Assembly (NCBI RefSeq): GCF_001315985.1 | Contig: NZ_BBBI01000008.1 | Coordinates: 36,737-100,736 of the forward strand | Length of the DNA: 64,000 nucleotides | Direction: 5' to 3' | Source: Vulcanisaeta distributa JCM 11216 | GTDB taxonomy: Archaea > Thermoproteota > Thermoprotei > Thermoproteales > Thermocladiaceae | Part shown: positions 1 to 10,103 of the stretch, one piece after another | How positions within the stretch are numbered: position 1 is the first letter of the stretch | How the letters are laid out: each line of letters starts with the position of its first letter | Notes under the pieces: generated by a model | Told to the model about the DNA's origin: nothing | Databases searched by the model: none | Seen by the model: the letters and a program-made list of their open reading frames with translations, nothing else | Translations under genes and position numbers: made by a program

Positions 1-2
1 AT

Positions 3-149
3 AGGTATGGCTGTGTGTATAACGTAATAATCAACGTAACACTAACACCAATATCACTAGCCTTCGACAGGGGGGGAAATCCAGTAAGGAGGACCCATAG
101 GGTTCAGGTCGACCCATGTACAGGGGGGGATATCATAAGTGTCACGTAG
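3..149 (+). CDS. 3' end of an unidentified gene (partial)
   Basis: Frame 3 is open from the window edge to a TAG at 147-149, giving about 48 residues rich in alternating hydrophobic positions (NVIINVTLTPISLAF). Such a pattern suits beta-strands of a secreted or cell-surface domain. Two G7 tracts lie inside it. The gene starts outside the window, and the assignment rests only on amino-acid composition. Confidence 0.35.
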   Translation, partial: RYGCVYNVIINVTLTPISLAFDRGGNPVRRTHRVQVDPCTGGDIISVT

Positions 150-178
150 TGCACTTACGTAATGTCCTCATTCAAAAT

Positions 179-586
179 CTAGTGCATTAGTGAGTTGATG
201 ATTATTAGTGCGACTGCTGTTATTAATGCACTTACGATGGTGTATGTCGTGAAAGTTAGGGCTTTGTTTGCGGCTTCAATAATCACGTAATCCGTTGATG
301 TGGACCTTATAATAAGCAGTATGGCAATGATGATTACAAACCCAAGCACTATGCCCACTGTAAAACCACCCCCCCGATGCCCATTGTATGACTTGAATTC
401 ATTAAAGGATGCCGCGGCTATGATTACGCCAATCACCACCGACAGCACCATTAGGAATACTGTCACATTATGCACATACTCAATACTCATAAAATTACTT
501 AATGAGAGTATTATAACGAATGCAATGAATAGGGTGAGTGGTATTGCGAAACCAATAACCATACCCTGCCGCAAACTCGACACCAC
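179..586 (-). CDS. Small four-helix membrane protein, function unknown
   Basis: The 135-residue product has four hydrophobic segments, roughly residues 9-30, 41-60, 75-95 and 110-133, and almost no soluble part. A short polar loop with a Gly-rich stretch (HRGGGF) separates helices 2 and 3 and is encoded by a C7 tract. I recognise no family. It lies directly downstream of another small membrane ORF on the same strand (617-766), so the two may be co-transcribed. The start ATG is chosen because it opens the first hydrophobic helix after a short basic N-terminus. Confidence 0.6.
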   Translation of the reverse strand: MVSSLRQGMVIGFAIPLTLFIAFVIILSLSNFMSIEYVHNVTVFLMVLSVVIGVIIAAASFNEFKSYNGHRGGGFTVGIVLGFVIIIAILLIIRSTSTDYVIIEAANKALTFTTYTIVSALITAVALIIINSLMH

Positions 587-616
587 AATTACGTAATAGA
601 AACCACCTAAATTAAC

Positions 617-766
617 TTAACGGTGTTCACCCTTTTCATGCCTCTCATAATACTTATCTATACCCATGGCAATTAGTGTTAGGCCGGAGCCAATCATTGG
701 ACCAGCAATACTTGATAGATTAATTGACTGTGTTGGTGATGGTAATGCCGACAGCATCATGCCCAT
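617..766 (-). CDS. Very small membrane protein (49 aa) or 3' part of a longer one
   Basis: From the ATG at 764-766 the frame gives 49 residues with one membrane helix and a charged tail ending KYYERHEKGEHR. The frame stays open upstream to about 880 with a hydrophobic, plausible sequence (FEVIAIGILTTT) but no start codon. The true gene may therefore be longer and overlap the divergent gene at 863. The charged tail and helix argue against chance. No family is recognised. Confidence 0.4.
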   Translation of the reverse strand: MGMMLSALPSPTQSINLSSIAGPMIGSGLTLIAMGIDKYYERHEKGEHR

Positions 767-862
767 TGTTGTTGTTAATATGCCTATAGCAATAACCTCA
801 AAACGACTATCAAGAACATTAAATGCACTACTTGATAGAATAAAGGTCGATAATGTAAAAGT

Positions 863-1366
863 ATGTTTAGGAAATGGGAAAGTAAGGTGTGTGGAGTATT
901 GAGTGAGAAATTTTGTAGAGGGAGTGTGACTTCAGGGATATGGAAGAAGTTTAGAGATATAGTCTTTGCGGTTGTATTTTCATTCTTTGCAATAATACCT
1001 CAGGCTTTAGCAATTGGCGCGGTCTTTAGGTATTACTTAATGTATGTGCATCATATCGTAATTACACTATTTACGTTCATATTCTTAGTTCTCCTCGCAA
1101 TATGTGTACTTATTGCTGATATATTGTTAATAATTTTAATTCATTGCAGTATTCCCGGTCCTCATTCATGGTTGATTCCTATTTTAGTGCTTCAATCGGT
1201 TTTTGCCGGTATCTTTATGGCTTACTTCCTGCCCTTCTTAATAATAGATTACTCATTTTCATATACATTTAACGAGTTCTTGACTTACCTTTGTATGAGC
1301 TCACCAGTAATGATAATGACCTTCTCTCAAGCTATAATGTACTATAAGATAAGAATTAAAGTTTAA
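863..1366 (+). CDS. Four-helix membrane protein, function unknown
   Basis: The 167-residue product has a 30-residue basic N-terminus and then four hydrophobic helices, near residues 32-55, 62-88, 100-125 and 140-160. It has no recognisable motif. A later start is possible because the first 30 residues are not hydrophobic and overlap the opposite-strand frame upstream. It is one of several orphan small membrane proteins in the first 2.6 kb. Confidence 0.5.
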   Translation: MFRKWESKVCGVLSEKFCRGSVTSGIWKKFRDIVFAVVFSFFAIIPQALAIGAVFRYYLMYVHHIVITLFTFIFLVLLAICVLIADILLIILIHCSIPGPHSWLIPILVLQSVFAGIFMAYFLPFLIIDYSFSYTFNEFLTYLCMSSPVMIMTFSQAIMYYKIRIKV

Positions 1367-1536
1367 AGAACTAAAAGTTATTATGTTAAGTTATATTAAG
1401 TATTTGATGATGAGAGTATGAAACCTTTAAGGCCCTGTACATTTCCGTACTTAGCTACATCATCTTCCTTACCTAACCTTCACCTTTCTCTTAACCTCAT
1501 TAATTATCATTATGTAAAGTATTTTAAGTACTATTT

Positions 1537-2126
1537 ATGGCATTACCTGTGCAACGGTCTGACTTAATTACGTACTTACCTAAGGATGTTGTTTATCACG
1601 ATGGTTCAACCGCAACCCTATCTCTTGATTATGTTTTAACTGAGGGGGGGAATTTAAGGCTGTACGTACCTCCGGGTAAGATGGAGGATGTAGTAGGGGG
1701 GGCTTTAAGGAATGCTGGCTTTAAGGACGCTATACTACGGATTCCTAAGGGTGAGAGGTACTCCCTCTCGCTAAGGCTCGGTGATGCATGGGACTTCACG
1801 TTAGAATTTATGAGGATGGCTTTATAGACTGTCATTTTGAGGTTAGTAGAGAATACCTTGAGCATCTAACCCATAGGTCGGTCCCATGCATTTACGAAGT
1901 ATTCATGCTTTATAGAACTGTATACGATAAGTTATACGTATTCGATAATGCGGCTAAGAAGTGGATAGTAAGAATAGAAAGTAATTATAAAATCAGATTA
2001 CCACCACCATCTACATCAACGGAGTGGAAACCAATTGTTGTTATGGGACTCACTATGGTAGCATTAATACTATTGTTAAACTACGCACTATCACGACCTG
2101 AAAGAGAAAAAGACCAAGCTATATAG
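1537..2126 (+). CDS. Tail-anchored protein, possibly one gene split by a frame change
   Basis: Two overlapping frames look coding. The first (1537-1827) gives an alpha/beta N-terminus with two G7 tracts at 1644 and 1696. The second (1788-2126) gives a beta-rich segment, then one membrane helix (residues about 82-102) and a charged tail. The switch falls near a GGG at 1789-1792, where a fourth G would join the frames as DAWGLHVRIYEDGF. As one gene it would be about 195 residues, a soluble domain anchored by a C-terminal helix. As two genes they would overlap by 40 nt. Function unknown. Confidence 0.45.
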
Positions 2127-2234
2127 GGCATTAAATAATACCTACACGGAAAAATATTAATTGTTATAGTAATACCAGAATAATAACAGATTAATGCATA
2201 AAATAAGTTTAAGTATAAGTATACTGTTCGATTT

Positions 2235-2624
2235 TTGACCAATATGCTAAGTTCATCAATGATGAGTTTAATGGATGCCTTATTGATTTCACTCTATGCA
2301 TTGCTGGGCATTAATGCGTTTTCCACACCACGCTATGTACATGAAGCCAAACAAGTGCTTGAATCCTTAGAAAAAGCATTATTAATTTCCCTCATTTTCT
2401 TTTTAAATATTTATCTGATTTACAATATTACTATTACTAACATTAATATATTCATTACAGAAATATTGAGGGAGGTGCTTATAAATTTCTTTGGCATTTC
2501 AACCTATTATCTTTTTGCAAATATAAGTCGGTGTGGACGAATGGGGGGGCGATGTAGTTTAGCAAGCATTATGAAGTATCTCATGTTCATGATTTTAATT
2601 ATGACTCTCATTATCTATCTATGA
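2235..2624 (+). CDS. Four-helix membrane protein, function unknown
   Basis: The 129-residue product has four hydrophobic segments with a basic, Cys-containing loop (SRCGRMGGRCS) between helices 3 and 4, encoded across a G7 tract. The frame starts at TTG 2235; an ATG three codons later is equally possible. An AT-rich stretch with a TATA-like element lies just upstream. No family is recognised. About 270 bases with no evident gene follow (2625-2893). Confidence 0.5.
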   Translation: MTNMLSSSMMSLMDALLISLYALLGINAFSTPRYVHEAKQVLESLEKALLISLIFFLNIYLIYNITITNINIFITEILREVLINFFGISTYYLFANISRCGRMGGRCSLASIMKYLMFMILIMTLIIYL

Positions 2625-2893
2625 ATTAAACCTAAACCATGGCAGCTTACAACGAGACCCTAATTTCTAAAAACCCGAAACTCATTAAACGAGGTTAGGA
2701 AGCCTTAGCTCACACGGCAATAAGGAAGCACAGAAAACCAAAACAATAAATCAAACATGAATAAAAACACCTAAACCCAGGCGCAATGAGATAAAAACCA
2801 AAGAGAGCAAGTAAAAATCCTATTAAATTTATTAATTTCGCCCAATCAACTAGTAAGTTTTAGATCATTGCTATTCCACCCCCCCAGAAGCCA

Positions 2894-3046
2894 TTAGACA
2901 AGGCCTACATAGAAGCCCTCCTTCTCGAGTTCCTCACGGACCTTGTCCGGGAAGTCTATTGGCTTTATGAGGGGTTCCCTGGAGAACACCCTAAGCATTG
3001 CATTTAGTATGTCATTGTTATGTGGGTATGGCTTCTTCTTAACCAT
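2894..3046 (-). CDS. Small conserved-looking protein (50 aa)
   Basis: An ATG at 3044-3046 opens a 50-codon frame beginning MVKKKPYPHNNDILNAML and ending in EKEGFYVGLV. The composition (mixed charged and hydrophobic, helix then short strand) and codon use match real crenarchaeal genes. The frame is also open upstream to a stop inside the neighbouring membrane gene. It follows the DUF996-type gene on the same strand, with the 3' end of that gene 26 nt away, suggesting co-transcription. No function is recognised. Confidence 0.55.
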   Translation of the reverse strand: MVKKKPYPHNNDILNAMLRVFSREPLIKPIDFPDKVREELEKEGFYVGLV

Positions 3047-3072
3047 TATTAGCAAGGACTCTAATGATACCC

Positions 3073-4473
3073 TTAAATTAGTAATTTCCTATAAAATTCG
3101 TGGTCATAGATTATGTAATAAATAAATAGTGGTAGGTAGATCATTGGTATTACATTTACGTAATTAATCGATGATTCTGTAGATGATCCACTGCGTTCAT
3201 TGATTAGCCTTATCGCCGTTCTATTAATCATGAACGATACTTTTACGTATGCCATCTTATAGTTTGTTATGAAGTAATTGCTGTGAGCCTTGACTATAGC
3301 TACTATGGTTATGTTTATTGGGAATACATAGTCATAATTACTGAACATGCAGGTGAGTAGGAAGCCATTTGGCACTGGTGTGTGGGGACCTGCCGATAAT
3401 GCGGGTATGTACGTCCACGAAACCTCATCCGCCTTAATAACGGTCTTCACTGCCGTGCCCCCCCGATAAGTAACCTGTGACTCAGAGCCAAGTGGGTTTG
3501 GTGGTATTGTCGGTATTTCGTACGGTATGGAATATATGGTCTTACCCGTGCTCGTGGGTGCCACGGTTATTAGATCTAAGCAGGAATTGGTGCCGATGCT
3601 TACCTTGATGTAGTAGGGTGGAAGATACACCATTACATAACCAAGTATGAGTATGGAGTTGGGTACATACGTCTGATTGGTAATGCCGATATCCACCAGT
3701 GAGTAATTAAGTAACGCCATGTACTCCATGGGATGCTTACCACTGAGGACTAAGCCGGTCACTGGGTCTAGCCCGCCGTACTGTGGGTTTAATGATGCGG
3801 ATAATAACGATGATAGCGTCACCAGGGCTAATAATGATAGCGCTATTGACCAGGCGATTATCCTTATTACGTGTATCCTCGTAAAGTTAACGAATTTACT
3901 ATCCACCATGCTTATGTTTGGCGTGAGCCAGGCGATGAGGAGTAGTATGTACGATATTATCATTATTAAGGCACCAACAATGGCTATGTATAGTATTGCG
4001 CCTATCATTAGTGCAATACCTGCATACCTATGTAACCTACTTAACCCATTAATCGCATGGTATATGTAGTACGAGAACGCAATTATCAACGGCCACACAG
4101 CGACTATTAATGCGTATACTAACGCCGCTTGATTAAATGGGTACCTAAGCCATAATGCATGCTCGGTGATAAGTATGTAATTACGGAGTATGAACTCACG
4201 GTAACCTTAACAATGCCATAAAGCCCAAGTATTATAGCGGTAGTGGCGTAATTAAACGCAATAATGACTACCATGATTATCAATGCGATCTTAGCATTAT
4301 TAAAAACGACCCATTAATCCAAGCTCCTTGAAGAGATATAGCAACATCACTAAACCAAGCACTGTGAATACTTCGTGACCTACGAACTTAATTGAGCCTA
4401 TTATCAGTAGGATTGAGGATAGGGCGCCGAGTAGCCTTGTATTAGTGATTGATTGAGATCGTTCATTACTCAT
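3073..4473 (-). CDS. DUF996-like membrane protein with long extracellular extension (frame-disrupted)
   Basis: Three frames carry one protein. ATG 4473 starts MSNERSQSITNTRLLGAL, then two helices with the 'LGxLSSxLLxIG' look of DUF996 proteins. The frame changes near 4302 (a run of five A on the plus strand; four would restore it, giving GRFNNAKIALII) and again near 4216. The rest (to 3073) contains SYYIYHAINGLSRLHRYAG followed by 'IGAILYIAIVGALIM', matching the typical DUF996 C-terminal half. It adds a non-typical extracellular domain of about 200 residues and a last membrane helix. Without correction the only long ORF is 3073-4098. The family name is from memory of its motifs; function is unknown. 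Confidence 0.55.
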
Positions 4474-4514
4474 TATTGATAAATAGCATTAATCTAATTA
4501 TATCTTTTGCTCTG

Positions 4515-5762
4515 TCATAGTTTGTCCTGCTCATAATTTTTAAGAAGGAATGCCCTCGTTAACTCCTTACCGAGGTACATGGCGTGTGAGTAGTTAGTGA
4601 AGTGATTACTATTCTTGAGCGTGTTATATGCCTCCTCAAGTGATTTAAACGAGAATCTCCTATGTAGTGAGTTCGTGATTGGCAACCTATGCTCAACAAC
4701 CACGGACTCGCCCTCCCTCATAACCAGGAAGTTACCCCTCGGGTCCTCAACGAACTCACTGAATACATTGGCGTTTCTCCTCACGAACTCCTCAGCCCTA
4801 CCCAGGTCTTTGGTGTATATCCTAGCTGAGAATGGCATTACGGCTATGGAACCCACGCTATACCAGGCGTTGAACTCCCTGTTCAGGGTCTCGACGACTT
4901 TCTTCGCAAGAGACCACCACCTATATAACTGCCTGCACCAGTCATTGAGCACGTCCACACTCCTCAAATAAACCACTTGATTGTAATAGTCACCACTTAT
5001 AACACCCTGAACCAGGTAATCACCCCCGTAATAAACAGCATTGACCGAGTACGGATTAATCCTCAACTCCCTGACTATGGCATCAACCACCTCGGCAGGA
5101 GGCTCAAAACCCCTAAGCCCAGTCTCGCTAAGTCTCCTGAATGGGTGTGGCTTACCCATCGAGTCTATGACCACAAGCGGCGTTATCAACTCCCTATAAT
5201 CACCCTTATCAAAGCCGTAATTTAGTACCAAGTCAACGAGCTTAACCCAGGACCTGTAGGTGTCCCTCTCATAAATAAAGCCGCCAACCAGCGGCAGAAC
5301 CCAACCACCGTCATGCTCATTTTCACGAACCTCCACATTCATTAATGGTCTAACGGGCTTGCGCCCAGGCCTGTAGTTCTCATGGACGACCTTTATCAAT
5401 AAGTCGGCATTACGCGCCTTAAATGCCTCCCTAAGGTCTATCACCCTCACCGTAGACCTAACACCATCAGCAATATCCCTGTCCACGAGCAAGACATCCA
5501 ACACGCCATCCCTAAAGAACCTAATCAGTAAATCACCAACACCATTATAGTCAAGGCCAAAGACTATCAGTGTGTCGACCCAGTTAAATCTTGATAGGGT
5601 GGCTACCATGTAGTTAATACCTATCGGTGTGTATAGATTACCGATTATACCCACGAGTTTAATCGAATCACCAAGCAGCCTCTTCACCTGATCAATACCA
5701 CTCCATAAAGTCACAATGGCTATGTTGGAATCCTCATTAATCACCTCATAATTAAACCTCAC
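4515..5762 (-). CDS. Thymidylate-synthase-like protein (DUF4346 type)
   Basis: The 415-residue protein starts with an MtrA/DUF4346-like domain: 'IAIVTLWS', 'GIIGNLYTPIGINYMVATL' and 'DTLIVFGLDYNGVGDLL'. The middle has a 'GGWVLPLVGGF' stretch and a Trp/Tyr-rich segment. The C-terminus has the 'SHAMYLGKELTRAFL' signature seen in archaeal proteins annotated as thymidylate synthase or DUF4346. Whether it makes dTMP cannot be read from sequence. Its position just downstream of the M50 protease and the pyr operon, on the same strand, fits a pyrimidine role. It is unbroken across 1.25 kb and has no G7 tract. Confidence 0.6.
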   Translation of the reverse strand: MRFNYEVINEDSNIAIVTLWSGIDQVKRLLGDSIKLVGIIGNLYTPIGINYMVATLSRFNWVDTLIVFGLDYNGVGDLLIRFFRDGVLDVLLVDRDIADGVRSTVRVIDLREAFKARNADLLIKVVHENYRPGRKPVRPLMNVEVRENEHDGGWVLPLVGGFIYERDTYRSWVKLVDLVLNYGFDKGDYRELITPLVVIDSMGKPHPFRRLSETGLRGFEPPAEVVDAIVRELRINPYSVNAVYYGGDYLVQGVISGDYYNQVVYLRSVDVLNDWCRQLYRWWSLAKKVVETLNREFNAWYSVGSIAVMPFSARIYTKDLGRAEEFVRRNANVFSEFVEDPRGNFLVMREGESVVVEHRLPITNSLHRRFSFKSLEEAYNTLKNSNHFTNYSHAMYLGKELTRAFLLKNYEQDKL

Positions 5763-5805
5763 AACTTCCGTAGCAATGGGCCAGTTATAATACTTGCCAT
5801 CATAA

Positions 5806-6451
5806 CTAAGGGAGAATGCTGGGTATTAAGCTCGGTATTAACAATGCAATAGATATTATGAACATTAAGGCCCAAACCCTAACGTCACCTCTAAACACCC
5901 TAAATCCATCAAGCACTATACCGGGCAGGGCCAGCGGTAACAGGTTGAAAAAGCCCAGCCATGCATTGATCGCGTATATGAGGCCGGCATAGTAGGAGAA
6001 TGGGCCAGGTAGTAATAATGATAGGGGTAGGAAGACCACGGCAAACACAATGTTCGTAGCAGGGCCCGCAAGCGCTATCCTTAACTCATCATTTCTCGTG
6101 GGGGGGTAGCCCCCAAACCTTTGGACCAATCACCGTGGCACCGGGTGTGGCTATTATGAAGTGGAGGAAGGATGTTGCCAGGGCAAGTAGAAGCCCAATC
6201 CACCAGGCCTTGAAATACGCTATGTAACCCAACCTCCTCGCCACCTCCCTATGCATCAGCTCATGGCCGAGGAAGCCAGTCAATACTGCAATAAATGTGG
6301 CCATTAAGCCGCCAACGCTAAGTAATGTGCTGAAGAGGTTTGCGAAGGCTATTGTCATGATAATTAAGGCAATCACGATATCCCTAACCTCATGCCTATA
6401 CGGCCTAAACGGCACTCCATAACCACCACCCCAATAATTAATGTTCATCAA
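5806..6451 (-). CDS. Site-2-protease family (M50) membrane metalloprotease, frame-disrupted
   Basis: The first half (6451 to about 6110) carries the zinc motif HELMH in a membrane helix, followed by 'EVARRLGY'. The second half (to 5806) carries 'ALAGPATNIVFA' and the downstream Asp motif 'LDGFRVFRGD' after 'FFNLLPLALPG'. The frame breaks between a C5 tract (6110-6114) and a G7 tract (6100-6106). With four bases at both, the join reads VIGPKVWGYPTRNDELRIAL, the typical family sequence. Five to six membrane helices are visible. M50 enzymes cleave membrane substrates within the bilayer. The target here is unknown. Confidence 0.75.
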
Positions 6452-6472
6452 GACGTGGTGATTAGATAATTA

Positions 6473-7448
6473 TTAAAGCCTTTCACTCAGACCCATCAAT
6501 ACCTCTTTAAACAACCTATTAAACACGAAGGGGGGGCCCTCGTACGCGAATGCCGTAACCACACCAACCATGTTCGCACCACTCCTCATTAAATCAATCA
6601 CCTGCCATCCATGGAAGACACCGCCAAGCCCAATGACCGGGTTCCCAAAGCCCCCCCACCTCCTAACCTTGATGATCAACGACTTAACAATTGGGTAGAT
6701 CGGGTAGCCGCTTAATCCGCCATAACCAACGGAAATCCCAGGCTCCTTAGTTGGCAGGGTATTGGCTATTGTTAATCCAAACCCACGCTTACCAGCCATG
6801 TTCACAACCCACCTGTAAAACTCAATATCAACCCCCCCAAGGGGCAGTTTTATGAATAACGTACCTGGAAATGCCTCGACACCCCTAAGCAATTCACCTA
6901 GATACTCCCTATCCGATATCCATGAGCCACGGTAAGTAGGGCTACTAATATTTAACTCCACGGCATCCACGCCATAACCCCTCAAATTATTAAGCATGTA
7001 CATAAACTCACCGATTGAGAACCCCCGCCAAGCTGACAATTACGTAAGTACCGAGTCTACGCAGTCCATTGAGAATACTCGGTAATCGACTTATGAAGTC
7101 TATGAAGCCCCTTGATGGTAAACCCATGGCATTAACCATGGCCTTTAAACCAGGGTACTTAACGATGCGTGGTTTTGGATTACCAAGACGCGGCTTAAGC
7201 GTGATTGAGCCAATGGTTATGAAGCCAATACCCGCTGATGTGATCCGTGACGCCAGAAATCCATCCTTATCAATCCCCCCCGCGCCAAGTCCCAGTGGAT
7301 TCTTAAGGAGCCTGCCGTTAACTTCGATTGGCATCTCAATGCCACGGCTGCGGTAATTAACAATACCACTCCTAATGAGTGCATGCGATGTCTCGTAGGT
7401 GAACTCAGGAGGTAGGTAATTAATTAGTTTGAGTACCTGGGTTAACAC
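6473..7448 (-). CDS. pyrD: Dihydroorotate dehydrogenase, frame-disrupted
   Basis: Oxidises dihydroorotate to orotate in pyrimidine synthesis using FMN. The N-terminal half has the phosphate/FMN-site motif read here as GAGGIDKDG (GAGIDKDG if the C7 tract at 7266 were four) and 'GFITIGSITLKPRLGNPKPR'. The C-terminal half has 'VELNISSPT', 'LTIANTLP' and 'IGLGGVFHGWQVIDLMRSGA'. The frame changes at a C5 tract (7022-7026); four bases give VSLAGFSIGEF. It is the last gene of pyrB-I-E-D, and its start overlaps pyrE by 29 nt. The helical N-terminus suggests a class 2-like, quinone-linked form, but I am not sure of the class. Confidence 0.85.
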
Positions 7449-8049
7449 GCGTGCTCACCAGGTAATTAATTATTGAATTACGTAACTCATCACTGATTAA
7501 CCCATTCTTGACGAGAATGTCGATCATCTCCGTAATCCGAAGTAGGGCAACAGCGTTAACGCCCTCCCTCCTAATTGCATCAAGCCCGCCCTGCTCCCTA
7601 TCAATGAAGGCCGCCGCCACAACCACATCACCACCGTGACTCCTAACAACCCTAATAGCCCTAATTATCGAGCCTCCCGTGGTCACCACGTCATCGATTA
7701 CGGCAACCCTCATACCCTGCCTCAAATCGCCCTCGACAAGCCTCGCCATACCATGCTCCTTAGCCTCCTTCCTAACGTAGATAATGCCCTTACCAAGCTC
7801 ATAAGCAACCATTGAGGCCCAGGGTATACCCGCCGTCTCTATGCCCGCCACAACATCGATGTTGAAGCCCGATAGTAAATCGGCCATAGACCTAACCAAC
7901 TGCCTATAAATGCTTGGGTGGGTTATTGCGAGCCTTAAGTCAATATAGAGTGGGCTCTCAATACCGCTGGTTAATTTGAACCGCCCAAACTTGATTGCGC
8001 CTATCCTGTAAAGACTTATTGCCAATTCATCGCCTGGCATCGCCATCAC
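7420..8049 (-). CDS. pyrE: Orotate phosphoribosyltransferase
   Basis: Converts orotate and PRPP to OMP. The 209-residue protein has the substrate loop '[16 protein letters not shown]', the flexible-loop Lys region '[17 protein letters not shown]' and the PRPP-binding motif '[14 protein letters not shown]'. Its start overlaps the pyrI stop by 4 nt, and its end overlaps the pyrD start, so translation is probably coupled. Length matches archaeal PyrE proteins. Other starts a few codons in are possible (MMAM). Confidence 0.95.
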   Translation of the reverse strand: MMAMPGDELAISLYRIGAIKFGRFKLTSGIESPLYIDLRLAITHPSIYRQLVRSMADLLSGFNIDVVAGIETAGIPWASMVAYELGKGIIYVRKEAKEHGMARLVEGDLRQGMRVAVIDDVVTTGGSIIRAIRVVRSHGGDVVVAAAFIDREQGGLDAIRREGVNAVALLRITEMIDILVKNGLISDELRNSIINYLVSTRVNPGTQTN

Positions 8050-8528
8050 GTCAGTCCAAAGTACTTCTCAATGTCGTTGAGTTCATGTATTGTGCCGCAG
8101 TAATCACATATGAGCTTTAGCGGTTCCCTAGACAGTACCCGGAACCTACTCCTTACGGGCTCCCTTTGTTGATTCGTTACGCACCTCGGGTTCTTACACT
8201 TGAGCAATCCCTCAATAACGTCCGGTATCGCCACCTTGAACTTGCTGACTACCTCGTAATCCCTTATTATATTCACGGTGGCCGTTGGCGCGACGAGAGC
8301 CACTAGATTAAGCTCATCCTTAGTTAATTCCCTGCCCTCGATCTTAACGATATCCTTAGTGCCCAGCTTCCTACTCTCCACATTCATAACCAACGCCACC
8401 CTAAACCCCCCCTCACGACCACTTATGCCCAGTAACCGAAGCACCAAAAGTGCCCTACCGGCTGGTATGTGGTCGATCACCACGCCATCCCTAATCTTAC
8501 TAATTATCAACTCCCTCTTACTACTCAC
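8046..8528 (-). CDS. pyrI: Aspartate carbamoyltransferase regulatory subunit
   Basis: The 160-residue regulatory chain binds effector nucleotides in its N-terminal domain ('[18 protein letters not shown]') and holds the catalytic trimers through a C-terminal zinc site formed by 'CKNPRCVT' and 'CDYCG'. The four cysteines are in the usual spacing. Start and stop overlap pyrB and pyrE by 4 nt each, typical of a tightly coupled operon. It implies allosteric control of pathway entry. Confidence 0.95.
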   Translation of the reverse strand: MSSKRELIISKIRDGVVIDHIPAGRALLVLRLLGISGREGGFRVALVMNVESRKLGTKDIVKIEGRELTKDELNLVALVAPTATVNIIRDYEVVSKFKVAIPDVIEGLLKCKNPRCVTNQQREPVRSRFRVLSREPLKLICDYCGTIHELNDIEKYFGLT

Positions 8529-9454
8529 GGCCTATCACCCGCAAGCACGAGCTTCAGCAATGCCATGCGCAGGGGAACACCTAGGCTGGCTTGTTTGAAG
8601 TACCTGGCCTGCGGCATGTTGTCGACGGCGAAGTCAACCTCATCAACCCTTGGCAGTGGGTGAAGTATTATTAGGCTTGGTTTACCCCCCCTCTCGATCA
8701 ACTTGGGCGTTACCTTGTAGGCGCCTTTAACCTTCTCGTACTCCATTGGGTCAGGGAACCTCTCCCTCTGTATCCTGACGACGTAAAGCACGTCCAAGTC
8801 ATTAATCACGCCGTATGGGTCATCAGTCCAGTCATACTTCATACCCCTCGAATTCATGAACTCAACAAGCTCCTGCCTGGGCCTGAGTAGTTCTGGCGAT
8901 ATCAAGTGAAGCTTAACCCTGTAGTAGGACAGGGCCTGGACCAGGGAGTTGACGACCCTCGCATACCTAAGGTCGCCGAGTATCCCGATGGATAGGCCAT
9001 CAATCACCTTAAACTCCCGCCAAATCGTGTACAGATCAAGCATTGCCTGGGTTGGGTGGTTCTGGGAACCATCACCGGCATTAATCACTGGTGACTCCGC
9101 AACCTCAGCCGCGAACTTAGCAGCGCCCTCAAGGCTATGCCTAATCACTATGGCGTTTGCGTAAGAATCAAGCATCCTAATCGTGTCAGCAAGGTTCTCG
9201 CCCTTAGCCATTGACGTAGCCTCAGTACCGCTGAAGCCAATTACTCTACCACCAAGCCTAAGCATGGCGGTCTCAAAGCTAAGCCTAGTCCTGGTGCTCG
9301 GCTCGAAGAAGGCCAGGGCGAGGACCTTATCACTGAGGATATCAAGCCTGGACTTGGCATACCTCTCCATGTTAAGAGCCTCAGAAAACAAAACCTCAAA
9401 ATCCTCCCTACCGAAATCCAGCACGCTTATTACATCCTGATTAAACCAAGCCAT
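8525..9454 (-). CDS. pyrB: Aspartate carbamoyltransferase catalytic subunit
   Basis: Condenses carbamoyl phosphate and aspartate, the first committed step of pyrimidine synthesis. The 309-residue chain has the carbamoyl-phosphate loop '[13 protein letters not shown]', '[19 protein letters not shown]' and '[10 protein letters not shown]'. It is the first gene of the operon. The ATG at 9454 sits about 25 nt downstream of an AT-rich TATA-like element, so the transcript is probably leaderless. Confidence 0.95.
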   Translation of the reverse strand: MAWFNQDVISVLDFGREDFEVLFSEALNMERYAKSRLDILSDKVLALAFFEPSTRTRLSFETAMLRLGGRVIGFSGTEATSMAKGENLADTIRMLDSYANAIVIRHSLEGAAKFAAEVAESPVINAGDGSQNHPTQAMLDLYTIWREFKVIDGLSIGILGDLRYARVVNSLVQALSYYRVKLHLISPELLRPRQELVEFMNSRGMKYDWTDDPYGVINDLDVLYVVRIQRERFPDPMEYEKVKGAYKVTPKLIERGGKPSLIILHPLPRVDEVDFAVDNMPQARYFKQASLGVPLRMALLKLVLAGDRP

Positions 9455-9469
9455 GTCTAATTTTTATAT

Positions 9470-9490
9470 TTTAATTTAAATTAAACTTTC
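9470..9490 (-). promoter_or_regulatory. Probable TATA box of the pyr operon
   Basis: Read on the minus strand, an AT-only block (TTTAATTTAAATTAAA) preceded by purines ends about 20-25 nt before the pyrB ATG. That is the spacing expected for an archaeal TATA/BRE driving a leaderless mRNA. No ribosome-binding site lies between. Confidence 0.55.
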
Positions 9491-9652
9491 GTTCTAAAAA
9501 CAAATAAATATATAATGCATCTCGTGCATTTATGTACTATAAGAAATAGAAATCAACTATGATTATTCATTCACGGAATAAAATAATACTAAGGATACGC
9601 AATTCTTCTGCCTGGTCCCTCTGTAGGTGTCCTGGGCAAACCATCGTATATT

Positions 9653-9801
9653 CTAATTATTCCTTATTCCCTTTACTTTATCATCCTCAATTTGATAGAG
9701 AGCTTCATAAAGTTTGGGCACGACCCTAACCCTAGGGCCCAGGCATACACCTTTTTACTTGGTCTATAAACACCGTAGTGAACCTCAATTACCTTCGGCA
9801 T
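9653..9801 (-). CDS. Small protein (about 49 aa), frame-disrupted
   Basis: ATG 9799-9801 opens MPKVIEVHYGVYRPSKK. A second frame continues VVPKLYEALYQIEDDKVKG to the stop at 9653. Adding one C to the CCC near 9738 joins them as KVYAWAPRVRVVPKLYEALY. Both pieces have a charged, helix-forming composition unlike random sequence. It stands alone upstream of and on the same strand as pyrB, about 200 nt away. No family is recognised. Confidence 0.35.
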
Positions 9802-10103
9802 ACTTACCTCCTCACCCACAGCTCTCCTCGTCTCTTTTTGTTTGATCCTTAACCCTCCTTGGTTAGGGGGCCTTCTTTTTGCCTTTCCTCGTCATTCCTA
9901 CTCATCTGACTTACTTAACCTCGGGCAGATCTCCGCAGGCCTTATGGAACCATTATGCGGTCCTCGACCCATGCGTCCTCAATCATTAACTATCGCACTA
10001 AGCCAACATACGTTGGTAAGGTGTATTAACGAGGAATTTTCAACCCCCCCACTCGACTCACTTTCTCTGAACACTCAAAGTAAAAAAAAGCTCTGTGAAA
10101 TAG
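9802..10103. other. Intergenic stretch without a clear gene
   Basis: An open plus-strand frame (from 9842) is low in complexity and Pro/Leu/Ser-rich. A shorter frame (about 9930-10028) ends in a more protein-like 'INYRTKPTYVGKVY', so a decayed gene is possible. The end of the block is the promoter region of the secreted protein at 10104, with an A8 run at 10083. Confidence 0.3.

Noticed and set aside
6839..6844. Rule that every run of four G/C is lengthened
   Set aside because: Intact runs of four exist (here, at 2970 and at 61394), so the effect is frequent but not universal.
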